Counted from the stretch's first letter, positions 32,601 to 47,600 are shown. The stretch: DNA of 64,000 nucleotides from Crocodylus rhombifer (GCA_038503035.1 JAVSML010025210.1:150044-214043); one strand, 5' to 3'. The notes: generated from the sequence alone by a model not told the origin. A program made the numbers and translations.

Positions 32601-35600
32601 GCCATTCAGCTAGGTGACACCTATTTTGTATTTGTGCTTTTGATTATTCTTCCTGAGATCTAGTACACTGCACTTGTTAGCATTGAACTTTATTCTGTTA
32701 GCTTCAGCCCAGCTTTTCAGTTTCTTAAGATCCTTCTGAATTGCCCTCACAATCTTCCCAGTTCACAGTCCTTCTCAGTTTCATGTAGTTCACAAACTTT
32801 CTCAAAAAGCTTTATATGCACGTATCCAGATAATTAATAAATGCATTGAACAGCATCTGGTACAGACTAGACTCTCTCTGAGACTCCACTCAAAGCCTCC
32901 TGCCATTCGGGCATGGACCTGTTAATCTTGTGGCTTTTGAACCAGTTTTCTGTCCACATTATAGCATTTTTGTCTAGCCCACATTTCTTCAATTTGTTTA
33001 CAAGAAGCTTGCAGGGGGACCTTGTCAACAGCCTTCTGAAGTCCGGATATACTATATCCACAGTATTCCCTTCATCCACCCAAGTAGTTACTTTTCCAAA
33101 AGAGTTTTTCTTTTTACACAATTTGTTTTTCATAAATCCATGTTGGCTACTTGCAATCAGCCTTTCCTCCTCCTGATGCTTTCAAATGAACTTCTTTAAG
33201 ATATGCTCCAATATCTTCCCAACTATTGAGGTGAGGCTAATCTCAGGTCCTCCCTTTTTGTTGTTTTTTTTCCTTATTTCTTTTCTTAAGAGGGGCACTA
33301 CATTGGTCCTTTTTCAGTCCTCTGGTACCTCACCTGTCTCCCACAACTTCATGAAGATCATTGCATTGCTAAGGACTGTGAGAGTGCCTCTGCCAGTTCC
33401 TTCAGTACCCTGGGCTGAAGTTAATCTGGCCCTGCTGACTTCAGTTAATTCAGACCCATCAAAAGCTCTCTGACAGTCTCTTATATTATCTCCACCCTCA
33501 GTTGGCCCCCTTCATTATCCAAATAATCCTTATTGGGTGCCTTGCTGTAGCTTAATTTTTTTGTGAAGACTGAGGCAAAATAGCTGTTATGTAGCTCTGC
33601 CTTTCTTGTATCTTCTGTTAAGAGTTCCCCTGGGTAGTTAACAGTGAAACCACAGTGTCCTGTGTGCCCCTAACTTTGATATGGAGCATACTTGGTTTGA
33701 CTGGCATCTAGGAGTAGTGTGGGAAGGAAGTATACTTGACACAGGCAGAAACTTCATAGAAAAATATACTGTATGCTTTTGCAAATTTCTACTAATTGTG
33801 AATGAACTGAAGTTTTTCAGACTCTTATAATTTATCCAGACTTGGCAGATTTTCACTGCAAAAGCAGAAAGTTGGACCCCTGATACAGTAGCAGCATTTT
33901 TGCCAATTTGCAGAGCATGCAAGTAAAAACTTCTCAAATCATTACAATATTTTTAAGGAACAATATAACATTGTTCCCTAGTATTTCTTGGTAATAACTA
34001 AGCTGTTTTCATTTAATATTTTAAAATTTCAGCTTCTAGCAGGCACCCTGCATAAAATAGTTTAGCTCAAAAGTTCACATTTTGACACAGTTATAAGAAG
34101 CTAAGAATGAGTTTTTTATAATAGAAAGTGTTAGGCAGCTGTGGCTATTGATGTCTAAATGTACCAACCAGTATAAGGGAGGAAGACAGTAGGTAGATAT
34201 TTTTTTTAATTTGACTTGAAATTTCAATTTACAGTAAAGATGTAGCCTCATGCTTTTAAACAGAGCTTTAGTTACTGTTGGAAGCTCTGCTGACTCTTAC
34301 TCGCTTCTAAAGTTCTTTCCATGAGTTAAGTCTTACTTTCTTCTGAATGCAGCTATGGAATGCAAAATAGTAACATGAACAAAAGTTGTGGATTTTTAAG
34401 TGCTGTCCATGTGAATCATAGTTACATAAATAAAACATGATATTTTACCCTTTGCTTATGATTCTTCAAAGTAGGTAGGATTTGCAAGAGCAGTCTTTTC
34501 ATACTCCTGGTTATCTGAATCCCAGATTATCCAAAAGTTTCAGATGTCTTCCGCAACTTTCGTATAATTTGGGTGCCCATGTCTCTTGAGTGTACTATAT
34601 CTATTATAGTGCATGCATATTAAATGTAGCTGGCAACTGATGTAAGCAGCCTGTTGGATTGGGAAGCTAGGTAGAAGAGAATGGATTCAGTGTAGTGTTT
34701 GGCCTGTTCAACACTGAGTTGTATTAGTGGCATGGGAAAGAATGTTGACTTATGGGACAGGGAGTAAGAAAGAGATAAGTTTAAAGCTAGTTTAGCTATT
34801 GCAATGAGTCTACCAAGTCTTGTCTAGGGTGAGGTTTGTCTGAAATTCTCTAAGTCTAACTCTGCTACACCCCCAAAGTTCCTGCCCGTGGAATATTGGT
34901 ACCAGTGTATACTAGCTCCTGGTGCTACTATCTCTGTGGTCTAACAGAAATTAAACAACATGGGGGGTAGAATCAGTGGCTAGTTTAATATAGTACTTTG
35001 CATTTGATAGTACTGGTGGAGCTGAACTCTTACAGCTATATTAGTGCAGTGGTACCCAGCCTTTTTGTCCATGGAGCCAGATGGGCAGTTCCTCTGTGCG
35101 TCAGATCTAGCCAGTGAATGCAGTCTGATGCCTGGGGCTTGCAAAGCACAGCCACATCTAGCCACACACGAATGAAGAGGAGGGGGATCACAGTCTGACC
35201 CCGATCCGACCATGTAGAGAAAGGGGGTGTGGCCCAGCATTGTGGGGAAAAGGTGTGCAAGCTAGCCCCAGCTGGGCCACATGCAAAGAGGGGGGCTTGG
35301 CCTGGCCCTGATCTGCCCATGCAAGGGGACTGTTGTGGCTCAGCTCTAACCCACCGCGTGGGGCTGGGGATTTTTGGCAGTGTGGAGAGTGGTACTAGTA
35401 ACTGCCACTGCTCCCCTGCTGCCAAATTTCCCTACCTGTGTGGAGCACAACAGACCAGATTCCAAGGCTCTGCAGCCTGCATTTGGGCCGTGGGCCAGAA
35501 GTTGAGCACCCCGTATTAGTGTGAGAGCAGTAGCTGAAGAATAAAACCATCCATCTAGAACCAGTCTTCATGACTTTGTAGCAAAGGAAGTTTCAGGAGT

Positions 35601-38600
35601 AGGTAACCTAGCAGCAGAGAAGCTGTAGGATTAACAGTGGGTTTTATCTGTGGTAAACTACTGTCTTTAGTGAATTTTATTGATCTGTACTTCAGACAGA
35701 CAGAAAGAGAGAGAGAGAGATTTTCCTTGACTAACCTGTTCATTTACCTGTTTTGTATTAAACTGTTTCCTGGGGCTGGGACCATTACTAAATTATTGTT
35801 ATGTAATCAGGAATATTTTTCATTCAATAAATTGTGATCATGCGTTGTGCTCTGCCCTTATCTCTGTATCTTGTGCCCAGATCTAGGTTATGGTTGCAAT
35901 ATCCGCTCCACAAAAACCTTGTTTTTGCTTGCAATCAAGAGCCCCTCCAACAATCAGGTTCTCAAATTGTGGTCTACAGGCATTCCAACAAGAAATAATA
36001 GTTTTCTACTGATTTTTCTCCTTTATTTCCAGCAGATGAAAAATACACCAAAATTCTTTCTCATAATGATTTCTCTGAGAAGCAACTGCTATCATTGATA
36101 TAGGCAGGTTCAATGGTAATGAGAGAAGATCCACACAATTTCATATAGAAGGAGAGGTATCTATAATAAAGTTTCTAAATTAAGTTTGGTTTACACTATA
36201 AAAAGGTGTGAGAGCCTGTTTACTAAGCTGTGGTGGTTGATTTATAATATCACCAGGGATCAGATGAGTGACAAGCAACATTTTTGCATAAGGTACAAGT
36301 GATTTTTTGCATGTGGTTTAAATAGAGCAGGGTTGTCAAACTCATCGGGCCCAGTAAGCTGGATACAGGGTCCAGAGTTGGTCTGCAGGCTGGATTGGGC
36401 ACACAGCTAGGCCCCATGTTCTAGGACCAGCCCTCAGGGCTGGGCTGATATGGACACTGCATGCAGTGCATGCCCTGCACCAGTCGTGCTGCTTGCAACA
36501 TGAGTGCCAGCCCCAACCCTGTACTGTGCATTCAGCACATAGGGCCATTCTGGCCAGGTGTTACACATAGGATGCACTACATGTGGCACATGGGACTGGT
36601 CTAGGGTGTACAGTGCATGTGGTACCTGTGCCAGACTGGCCCTGAGCACTGGATCCAGCACAGGTGGCCTGTGTGTGGGCCTGATCTGGATTAGCCTCAG
36701 ATCTAGCATGCAGGGTTAGTTCAACACAGGCACCATGCGAAATGCCCAGCTCAGACCAGTCCTGTGCTGTATACAGCCCATATCAGATGGGTTCTACGTG
36801 GAGCACCTGGGGGTTAGAGCCAGCGCTGGCTGCATGCTGCAGGTAACATTCCAGGCTGAACGATACAGCTCCGCGAGCCAGGTGATGAAGTCTGTCAGCC
36901 ATGTGTTTGACACCCTGGAATAGAATATTGTGTTTGTTAAAAAATGTTTCCATTCCTCTTCAGATTCTTATGACTATCTGCTCTTGGGCCAGAAACTGTC
37001 TGTACCACACAGCAATGGTTGAATTTTAAGACCTGTCAAGAATCTGTCGGTGGCCAACAACTTTTATAATCTGTAGCCAGAACAGGTCGGCCCCAGACTG
37101 GCACAAACTGAGCTGGCTTTGGTGCATCAGCAGTTGGGGAAAGCATGGTTTGCCTGTGCCCTCACTAGGGCCAGGCACTGCTGCTACTTCTCCCAGTTTC
37201 CCCACCCCCACTCTCTGGCTGGGACATGAGCAGGGTGGATTTGATTTAAATTGCATCAATTTAAATCACTGGTCAGGAAGCCTCGATTTAATGATTGTTT
37301 TCTACAAAATGTGCAATCTCATTCATTGATATCCTTTATTCATTTAACTCAGTGGTTGTCAATCGGGGGTACTTAAAAAGGTTGTAGGGGTGTGTAGAAC
37401 AAATGAGAAAAAAATACTGTTTTATAGAGGTGTACCAGTACATCAGTCCCATGTCAGATCGGCACCAATATAAGGAAAATTGACTGTATCAGCAGTCGGC
37501 TTTTTTTGGTTGATGTGGCCGGTAACGGCTGATAAATGCCCTGTGCATGCGCGCAGCTGCAGTGCAGTGTGCAGGTGGCCAGAGGCATAGCTCAGCAGCA
37601 TGGAGAGCAGCTGGGTCTGGTTGGTAAGTCTGTTGTGAGGGAAGTGGTGGGGAAAGATTGAGGCCACAGTAGTGAGGGAGGAATGGGGGCTTGGGCAGGG
37701 GCAGGCGCAGGCGCTGCACAGCCAAGGTAGGGCATGGGACGGACCCATGGTTCATCTGGGGGGGACGGCACCTCCTGTTGCTGCATACACCCCTGGAGGG
37801 CATATGGGGGCTGTGTGCCCCTGGATCTATGCACAGGGCAAGGGCAGGCTGTTGCTGTGGGCTGGAGCCAAGGCAGCATCGGGCTTTTCCCAGCGGGGAG
37901 GCTGGGCCTGGGGCTGAACTCAGGGTGGGCAGTGGTATGGGGGAGGGAACGGGCATGGGGGGCAGCTTGAGGCTGCCACAGTGAGGGAGGGAGTAGGGGT
38001 GGGGCAAAAGCAGACATGGGATGCAGTCATGGGTGGCTCATGTGGGGAATGTATGTGGGGGGAGCAGTTCCTGCTGTTGAATGCACCCCTGGGGGAGGCA
38101 TGGGGGGTATGTGCCCCCTGGATTTTTTATGCAGGGCAAGGGCAGGCTGTGCACTATGGGCTCAGGGCCAGGGGCTGTGCTGGTCTCTTCCCAGCAGGGG
38201 CTAGGTCAGGGCTGTGCTCGGAGGGCAGGGCTGTGGTGGGGTGGGGTAGGTGGTGGTGAGCTACGGCCACCCCAAAATTCGCCATAGGGCCCCCCCCTTC
38301 CTCTCCCCCCCTCCCGCCCCCAGTAGCCTCCCCTCCCAGAGCTGTCACTGCCTGTCCTGGCCCCACCAACCCCAAACACAGCCTCATCCCAGCCCCTGCC
38401 AGTGCAGCCCCCATGTATGCCCTTTCCCCACACATACATCGGGGGGCACATCCCCCTGTGCCAGCCCTGGGGAGGTTTGCAGCAGAGAGAGCTGCCCCCC
38501 AGATGAGCCACCTGTGGCTGTGTCCCCTGCCTCAGCCTGACTGGGCAGTGTCTGCCCCTGCCTTGGCCCCACTCCCACCCTCCACTGTGGAGACCCCTCC

Positions 38601-41600
38601 ACACAGGCTTACTGCCCAGACGCTGCTCTCCAAGCTTCCGGGCTGCATTCCTGGCTGCGTGCATGTTGCAGCTGCACGCATGCAGGTGACATTATCGGTG
38701 ACATTATCGGCCACATTGGTCAAAAAAAAGCCAATTGTCGATTAATGTCAATTTTCCTTTTATCTGTGCAATACAATATGGACTGATGCATCAGTGCACC
38801 TCTAACGGGCATAGCTGGAAGCAGTGGCACAAGTACAACCTGTTGCCTAGCACTGCCACCTGGGGTCTTAGGCAGTATGTTGCCAACCCCTGATCTATGT
38901 AATTTGGTGTAAATTACTACATTTCAGATGCCAGAATTGTTGTTCTTTGAGCCAAGGTCAAGTTGTGCCTGACATAGATGTGTCAATCCCAAGGGAATGT
39001 GGTCCTTTAAAGCTCATGAAATTTCACCTTGCCCCTCAACTCAGACACAGAGATGTATGTAATAGCCTGGTTGCATAGTTCAAGGTTTTAAGAGGTACAG
39101 CTAAATTTAGGGTTCTAAATTCACATTTTAAATCAGGCCATTGTTCAGGTGTTTAAATTAACACAAGTTAAAATTAAACTCATCCTGTTTGCATCATTAG
39201 CAGCTAACACTTTTTTATATATAATAGAGAATTCTCCTTTTATACCTATTTTAAACATAATGTTGCTATAGCAGGAGGCTTTCCAAAAGTAAACTGGATG
39301 TAGCTGAGGAACTGTTGTTAGTTGTGAGAGAGGTGAGCATGCAGAGTGCATTTAGGGACTGACAAGACTTTCTCGTATAAGCTGGGAGTTCTTTTGGAAC
39401 AGAGGAGGGAAGGGCTTGTGAGTGCGTTTGTCAGTGAAGGTAGGATTGAATCACTAATGAAAAAGACTAATGTGATCCTAACATGTCAAGCAAGGTATTT
39501 CCGCTAGAGATAGTGAACTATTAAGGCATTGTACCAAGGTGCTGGTGAGATCGCATCTGAAGTACTGGATACAGGGGACCAAAACTCTACACAAGAAACA
39601 TTCATTTAAATCAAGGCAAGTTTAAAAGTCCTACTAAGATAGCTGGGGAAGGTACAGCTTATTTTCTGAGAGGAGACTAAAACAATTTTATGTATTTAGC
39701 TTATGGGATGCAATTTCTTACCATGTTGGAGGTAACTGCCAGGAAGAAAAAAAACTATAAAGCTAAGGCTTTATAGTTGGCACAAGAACAAATGGGTAAG
39801 CTGGCCATGAGTATACACTGGAAATTAAAAGATTTCTAACCATAAAGGAGGGAGGTTCTGAAACAGTCTTTCACTAGACATAGCAGGAGTTTGAGGGAGA
39901 AGGAGGAATGGTTTTAAGATAAACTTGATCAAGGTATGAACAGGACATGTTTGCCTGCAATAGCAATGAGTTGTACTTGATGATGTAGGAGACCTGTTTT
40001 GGTCCTGTGTTCCTGTGACTTCAAGAATGTCATTATGTATTTTCAGTGAAAATACTTGAAGCATATTGAAAGCATTAAGAGCAGCCCAAAATAAATTAAG
40101 TAGTGTTCAGTACTGCAGAAAGGCTCAAAAGAAAGGGAATAGTTGTCTGCCCTCTGTCCATTAACAACATGCTGGTATCCACAATGATCAAGAAGTCCTT
40201 GGCAAGAAGGATCGAGAGCTCAGTTTTGCCTGTTTTGAATTAGAAAACTGAGCATTCACAAAGAAATGTCAAAATGGATCAAGATGGTGGTTTGGATGGT
40301 GAAAGAGATGTTATTAGTAGAAAATCTTTGTACCATGTTTCTAAATAAAGCAAAAGATGATGGAGGGCTGTGGTTCTGCTCTGCCATTGCTTTCAGATGT
40401 TAAATTCTGGGACGATATGGCTGTTGAGCATTGTGCACGTTGCTTTGCAAGGGTTTCTGAGCTGTGTTGCCAAATGCTAAGCACATTTTAATAAGCATGA
40501 ATCTTATAGGTAATCAGCTAGAAAAACTTCAATTACTAATTGGATTTCATGAGTCTGCTGTCAAAGTGCTCCAGTGCTGCTGCTTTGCCCAGAGCTTTCC
40601 AACAGTTGCAAAGAAAAAACAAGTGTTGTCTCTTAAATTATAGTTATTCAGAAATATTTGGGTAGTAGTGCAGTTCGGAAACATAGTGTTTCACTCTCAT
40701 TGCTTTACAAATAAATTGCAGGAGCCCAGAGATGAGCAATGGTTCTTGATGGAAAAGGATCCAAAGGATGGTGACATATGGAGGGATATTGGAGGTGAAT
40801 CATTACAAGTGAAGAACCAGTAGAGGATGTGAATCCTTGATAGAAGAATTTAAATTCAAGAGTTGAGGAGATACTTTTTCCATTTTTGACAGTTGAAGGC
40901 ACAGCCTGGAGGCTTTATATTTTATCAGAATTATACTAGCTACAGGGCTTCATGTGAAAAACAGCCTACAAAGAGGATTCTGGGACAGTTCCCTTTAATA
41001 AATCCTAGCCATCTCCATCTCCTCTAGCTGGGGGTTACCTTGGTTTCTCATCAAGCATTAATTAACCATCGAATGTGTTGACAACAGCAGCACCCTCTCT
41101 ATCTAATCTTTCATTCAGACTGGTTTAATGCTTTGGCAATAGGTATTTGAATGTTTCAAGATTGTCTAACTTCAGTGAATTATGGAGGCTGAATAACATA
41201 ACCAGTGAGAGATGTGTTTATCTGCAAGCAGAAATTATCTGAAATACCTTGGAGAGCAGTTGAGACAGTATATTGTTACTGCGCAGTAAATCTGACAAAA
41301 CTTGAGTTAGTTTGATATTTATAGTGTCATATTGCTAACAAATATTAAACTATTCATAAAACAAATATTTTTCTCCCTTAAATTTATAGGGCAGGAAAAC
41401 CTCCACCTGGCCTTCATTTGGATGTTGTGAAAGGAGACAAACTTATTGAGGTATGAAAATAGATGCAGTAAGTATTTGATGCATGCTATAGGAAATGTGT
41501 ATGTAGAATTAAATCCCATTGCTTTGCTTCCTCATTCTCTTCCTCTTCACACACCCTTCTTTTTCAACCATACGTTAATTTTTTTTTATAAGCAGTGATA

Positions 41601-44600
41601 CAGTAACTCCCAAACCTTTTACTACAGCTAGGCAGGCATAAACTTTAAACTGATTTTGCTGAAGCACAGTATTCCTGTTGTGCATGTGCTGTGGATCCCA
41701 GTCAGACAGCTGTGCTGTGTGTATGTTAGCTAGAAGGTGATTGGATTTGCTAATTAAAGAAGTAGAAAGCTGCAGTGGTTGGGTTGCAGTTACTTCAGTA
41801 GCGTATTCAGATCCTAAAGAAACAAACTACAGTGACGACAAAACCTACACATGCATCTAAATTTTAAGAAGTAATGAAATTATTTACAAAAAAGAAAAAT
41901 TACTTTATGTAGATCCTTATTTGCCAGATTTAAATGGCTTGTACCAGACTGAATAGTTGTTTCCTTTCTTGTTTAAATAAGGCTGGGGAGCCCAAATTTA
42001 AAATCCAAATAATAGCATTAAAAAGACTTATTCTGAGCTGCTTGTTGCTGGGATGTGTTACTTCGGTTTGCTTTTCAATTTTATTTTACAATAAAGATGA
42101 TTTTTTTTACCTTGTTCATCAATGAGAGCAAAAGATTACAAAATAGAGGGAAACAAAGTAATGATGATAAAAGAGAAATCCAGCATTAAAAATAAACATG
42201 AGACTAAGTGAAGATGAGCCAAAGATACTGAGAGTCTCTAATCCAGTGGCTCTCAATCTTTTTAAATTCAGGGACCTCCCCCTAGCTTTTCTAAATTTAG
42301 TGGCACCCTAGTTGAGAACAGGGGTGACCACCAGGATCTGGGGGAACGTTTGTTCACCAGAGCGCCCCAAGGGATAACGAGGTCGAACGGTCACAAACTC
42401 CTGCAAGACCGTTTCAGGCTGGACATAAGGAAGAATTTCTTTACTGTCCGAGCCCCCAAGGTCTGGAACAGTCTGCCAGCGGAGGTGGTTCAAGCACCTA
42501 CCTTGAACACCTTCAAGAGTAAATTGGATGCTTATCTTGCTGGGATCCTATGACCCCAGCTGACTTCCTGCCCTTTGGGCAGGGGGCTGGACTCGATGAT
42601 CTCCCGAGGTCCCTTCCAGCCCTGATGTCTATGAAATCTATGAAATATTGTACTGACTCAGCTTACCTTTTGCTGGGTACTGTAATAATTGCTACTGCTA
42701 GGTGAAAGTGCCCCATGCATGTCCTGTGGAGTGCACAGCTTGGCCAAGAAGCAGCTACAGTAGGAGCAGGCACTCCTGCATGCTTTGTTTATTTGATAAA
42801 CCTGATGCAGGCAGCCTGCTTCTGCTGTGGTATTTCCTGGTCAGACTCCACACAAGGTGCGCTGGGCACTTTCACCTGGTCTTGGTGGTGCTGGCACCAC
42901 AGCATCCTTGCAAGGGGCTTGCAGCACCCCAGAGTACAGCATTGCCCTGGTACAGAATCACTGCTCTAGTCACAGGTTTGTATGTGTGTCATGTTGCAGG
43001 AACTTAAGCCAGGCTGGAAGAAGCACCCTGTATGAATGCTGTTCCTTACTGGAAAGGTTCCCAACCACCAGACCACAAAGGCATGGCTGATGGTCCTCAG
43101 TATGCTAGTCACTTCTGGTCTACAGTTTGCTGGTCCACAGTATAAAAAAGTTCATTGCCTTACTGGGAGAGCCTTCTTATAGGAAGCTGATGAAACTGAA
43201 ACATAAAAGGCATTCTTAATTTTGAATAGGTGTCCACATAGGGAGTAATGCAGTGTAAATATTGGATTTTACATTCATACCCTAGTTTTTTTCAGTAAGT
43301 TTCTTGAATAAACAAGCTATCACTCTTCAGGTTCTTTTTATCACATTGTGTTCTCCCATCACCTGCTCCTCTGTATGGTCTATTTAGAACATAAGCTCCG
43401 TAGGGCAGGTATTATGTTGTCTCTGGCTTGTGTAGGCAGAGCACAGTCCAGTAACAAGTACTTAACGCATTTAATTAGTGAGGACCTGGTGTACCTAATC
43501 TAAGTCTCCTGTGTTGTGTTGTAATCTTTCATCTTGCCTTTCTACCAAATATAAGCCATTTCCAACAACTTCAGTGTGAAGAATCATCTTTCAGTTGTCC
43601 TGCATATCTATATTCCAGTTTCTCTGACATTGTTACTGCTAGCAAAATAGGCTGAGAGTTGGAGTGAACTAAGCACTTGATACTAACCAAGCTATCTGTA
43701 TCTCAGATTTCTCTAGAGCTCTGAGATGCACTTCGTGATTGCTGGGTCTGAGAAGTGCAACATCAAAACAAACAGCCATGCAGTATTTAAGCTCACTGTG
43801 TGGAGGATCACACTGGGTTATAACTCAGAGGCACAGATGTATTTTTAGCACATTCCATGTGGTGAAATGAGGCTGTAAAGTTTTCATGAAGTTTCACTGT
43901 ATTAGTGTATGATGATGTTTGCATCTTGGCAGAGTACATGCAAAATGCTGATAATGTTTTTACCCTGAGTTCAGACAGTTACAAATGAACACATAGGATT
44001 TGTCCGGTCCTTTGGAACTAGACGAGAGGTGTGAAAAATTCTTAGATTAGTTCTTATGGCACTGAACGTTACAAGAGGCTTTACTCATGGGGATCAGCAT
44101 GTTCACATCTGGTTCTGTTCACCCAGTTGGAGGGAGTTACTGGGAGGAGATGGAAGCTCCATATACTTTTTGCATGATAAAACATGGGATCACAGAATTC
44201 AGTAGCACAAAAATAGTGAATACTGGAAAAGCAAATAGGGAATTATAGCTTGTGAGTAAGGCACTTTTAGAACTGGTATAAAAGCTTTGGGGAGTCATAA
44301 CAGATACTAACCAAATATCTCCCAGCAAATTATTAAAAGAATAAGGTGGACGCAAGGCAACATTCACAAAGGAATATGTAGATAAAATTATATGAGGTCT
44401 TCAGAAGATTTTCTATGAAATAGGGAGATAACCAAACAAATAAGAATCTTTTCAGCTTTTCAAGGAAAAGCTAGTAAAATAGTACTAGCCAGAGGAGCGA
44501 ACAACAATAGGAAGTGTTGTTTAAAATATACATGATGTTGATTTTAAGGTAAGATGGTTAAATCGTGCTTCAGGAATGGCTGAGAAACCTGACTCCTTTT

Positions 44601-47600
44601 TAAATTCTGCTCTATCAGAATTTATATTTGTCAGCTTGGAGTTAAAGAAAAGTTAATGCCAACTGCAATTCATGAGGTACAAATAAGAGATTATATGGGG
44701 AATGTGAGCAAGGAATAATTGTTGGATCCAGGTGACCTAATCTGTAGGTGGCTAGAATACAGAAACTGATAACATAGTGCCTGACATCTCATGAAATAAT
44801 GCGCCAAAAACTTGTTCAAAGTGGCCTAGATATGAGCACCCTCTTGTTGATTGAAAGCTGGTTGTGGGACCAGTTATGAAGGGATTTGTGATAAATAAAA
44901 ATGTGTGGTATTAGAGTGAGGATTTTTTCTGGTCTTTATTACGTCTTTTTGTTAGTGATCTAGCAGAGGGAATAAACAGCTGGAATTCACTAAATATTCA
45001 TTACTGAATACTAAATTGTGAGAAGCTGGAAGTAGGAGGAGGCTAGAGAAATGCAGATTAGAGGGACAAAAATGTAGGCTAGAACATGAAATTCAGCTCA
45101 GAAAAATGTAGGTTAATACATTTGGGGCAAATTAATTTGAAATAAAAATTCAATGCGGAAGAGTAATCTGAAAAGCAGATTACTGCTGAAAGAACTTTAA
45201 AGGTTATAATGGACAACTAATTAGATGTGGTTTCACAAAGTGATTTTGTAGAAAATGAGGCCATATAATGTGTGTGTGAATAAGGCGTAAAAATAGAAAT
45301 CAAGATACATGTGGTCACATTCTGTGTTCTGCTGCTTGCTTGTTGTATGATTTAGTGAATTGTCACAGAATGAGCGGGATGGAGTTACCTGTTTCTTCCC
45401 CCTGCAACTATAGGACTTTAGGATATGATTGCACCTGGAACATGGATATGTTGCAGGCACTATCATTAATAATGAAACTGGCAATCTGGAGAGCAAAAAA
45501 TGGAATTTAAGAGTGGGAGTGGGGGAGTGGGATGAAGGATTAAGCCTTCTCCAGTTTTATATTCCTATATTAAGGAATGATTCTAGGAACAACTTGACTT
45601 ACAAAAAATGGTAACATTTTTGCAGGTGAATTGGAGTGTTAAGTGTTTGGCATATGAGACTCCAAAATTCAGTAGAAAGCTAAGAGCTGCCCAGCTAAGA
45701 TTTCATAAATTAAGAAGCTGCTTTGCACACAAGATGATATTAACTTACTCCCTTTAGGATGCCATCACCTTGAAACATTCTGTGGTTAGGAGGGATTATT
45801 TACTGAAATTTGAAAAAATCCCCTAAAGCGGAAGTCATGACCTATGGCCTGCAGGCTGGATGCAGCCTGTAAAATGATCCAGTATGGCCTGCAAAACCTT
45901 AATATGGCATGGGGAAGCCAGTGGTACAGAGATGCGCTGTTCTGCCCATCCTCACTGCACTGTTCCCTGCCACTGCAGAGCCTGCTGCTACTCTACCACA
46001 TATATGCTCACCCTTCTGCAGAGGGGCTAGAGATCAGCAGTGAGGGTTAGTGCAAGAAGCTGACAACTCCAGGGGGTGGAGGCATGGGGTCTATGGGGCC
46101 TCCTTAAATATTGATTATCAATAACCCCAAAATCTCTATCAGTGCACCCCTACTGTTTAGCATTTCCAAATTACAGTATTTGGCAACAGAGAAGTTCTTA
46201 TGCTGATGCCACTTGTTAATGGAAGTGTGCTCTGTGGACATTAGGGTATTGAATCTTGGAATTTGTTTCTTTGTGGGTTTTTTAGGATTTATATAAAGGG
46301 GGTTTCTCAAATACCCAACTTTAAGCCACTGAAATAAGACTTTATTCATGTTTACACCATGGAACTAGAATTAATTAAGAAGAAGAAAGCTCAAATGATT
46401 TCTAGAATAGACCAGTACTAGGATAAACCAGCTAATTGGAGCTACAGGATGCTGTGGGGTAAATGGAGACATAAATCTATGCTGAAAGCTCTGGCCTTGT
46501 GAACAGAGATTATAGCAGAGTCAGTAAATTTCTTTCATCTTTAGCTGCTGAGGTTCTACATAGGGTGATGCTTGAGTTGTTTAATAAATTCAAAACAGAA
46601 TTGAAATACCAGACAGACTTTAGTTTATAGAGTCCATGTATTATTCAGTGTATAATATTTTTCTACTAGGGTATTAAAGATTGTCTGATTAGGGTGGGTT
46701 TTCCTTTGTTTGCTTTATTTTCTCAAGTCTGTTTTTAGGAAGATCGGGGAGACTGCATGCATCTGATAAGGTAATGCTGCTATTTATTTGATATTCTACC
46801 TCAGAAACTGATCATTGATGAGAAGAAGTATTATCTGTTTGGGAGAAACCCTGATCTGTGCGATTTTACCATTGATCACCAGTCCTGCTCTCGGGTCCAT
46901 GCTGCTTTGGTCTATCACAAACATCTTAAAAGGGTTTTCCTCATAGATCTTAACAGCAGTAAGTAACTTAAAGTTTAACCAGGGACAGTGTGGGGTGGTT
47001 TGTTTGTAAGTTGGATTTCAGAGATCTTCTGAAGAATGTTTGTGTGTGAAAGAAGATTGAATGACAGAAATCTTGTCGCTCAGTAGAAATTTTATATCCG
47101 AGTACCAAAACATTCTTGAGTGTCCACAGAGCCCTGGTATTTTCCATTTGCACATACCAGGTGCTAGGTGATGACAATCTGGATCAGCATCCTGAGACTA
47201 GGTCAAGCTGGGGCTGAATAACGCGTATATGTTCAGCTGGGGCTGAATAATGCTTGTATTACTCATGTGACCTCTTCCTCATCCAGCATGAAATGTACAA
47301 TTTTCTAGGCTCTGGAGTAGTTGAAGGAGAGGAAGAAGTTTCCTGGTTTCCTTCTTAACTACATCAGGAGTTTCTTCATAATTCTCATTGAAAGGGCATT
47401 ACCATTCAGTAGGGCAGTTTTCCAAAAGCTGGAGCCCAGGGGAGGTCCCTTCTCTATGAAAAGGGTGGATATAGGTGGGTTACCGTAGGAGTTAAAGGAA
47501 TCCTGAAATGGAATGGCACTTGTCACTTCTACTCCTGACTTGTTGGGAAGAGCTGACACTTCAGAGGCTGGGTGTTTGTCCAGTGCTTGAATGAAAGAGT

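Larger units (their letters stand above)
31217..33640 (-). mobile_element. Old CR1 LINE, minus strand, split by a hAT insertion
   Basis: The segment 31217-31299 (CTCTTCTTGAACACCTCCAA) is the CR1 3' region. The segment 32096-33640 continues into ORF2 C-terminal and RT sequence read on the minus strand, interrupted by many stops. The break carries a hAT-like unit with an 8-bp duplication. This CR1 is the oldest layer of the stack. Confidence 0.8.
29417..41389. other. PPP1R8: PPP1R8 intron 1 (about 12 kb)
   Basis: Begins GC-rich, then AT-rich. It holds a CR1 scrap (about 30110-30170), a palindromic element (30660-31216), a nested CR1/hAT/CR1 stack (31206-33640), hAT-like units at 35047-35513 and 36328-36917, family B copy 2 (37425-38804) and an old CR1 (39495-40025). 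Between 33640 and 35046, and from 40026 to 41389, I see no recognisable feature. Confidence 0.7.
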
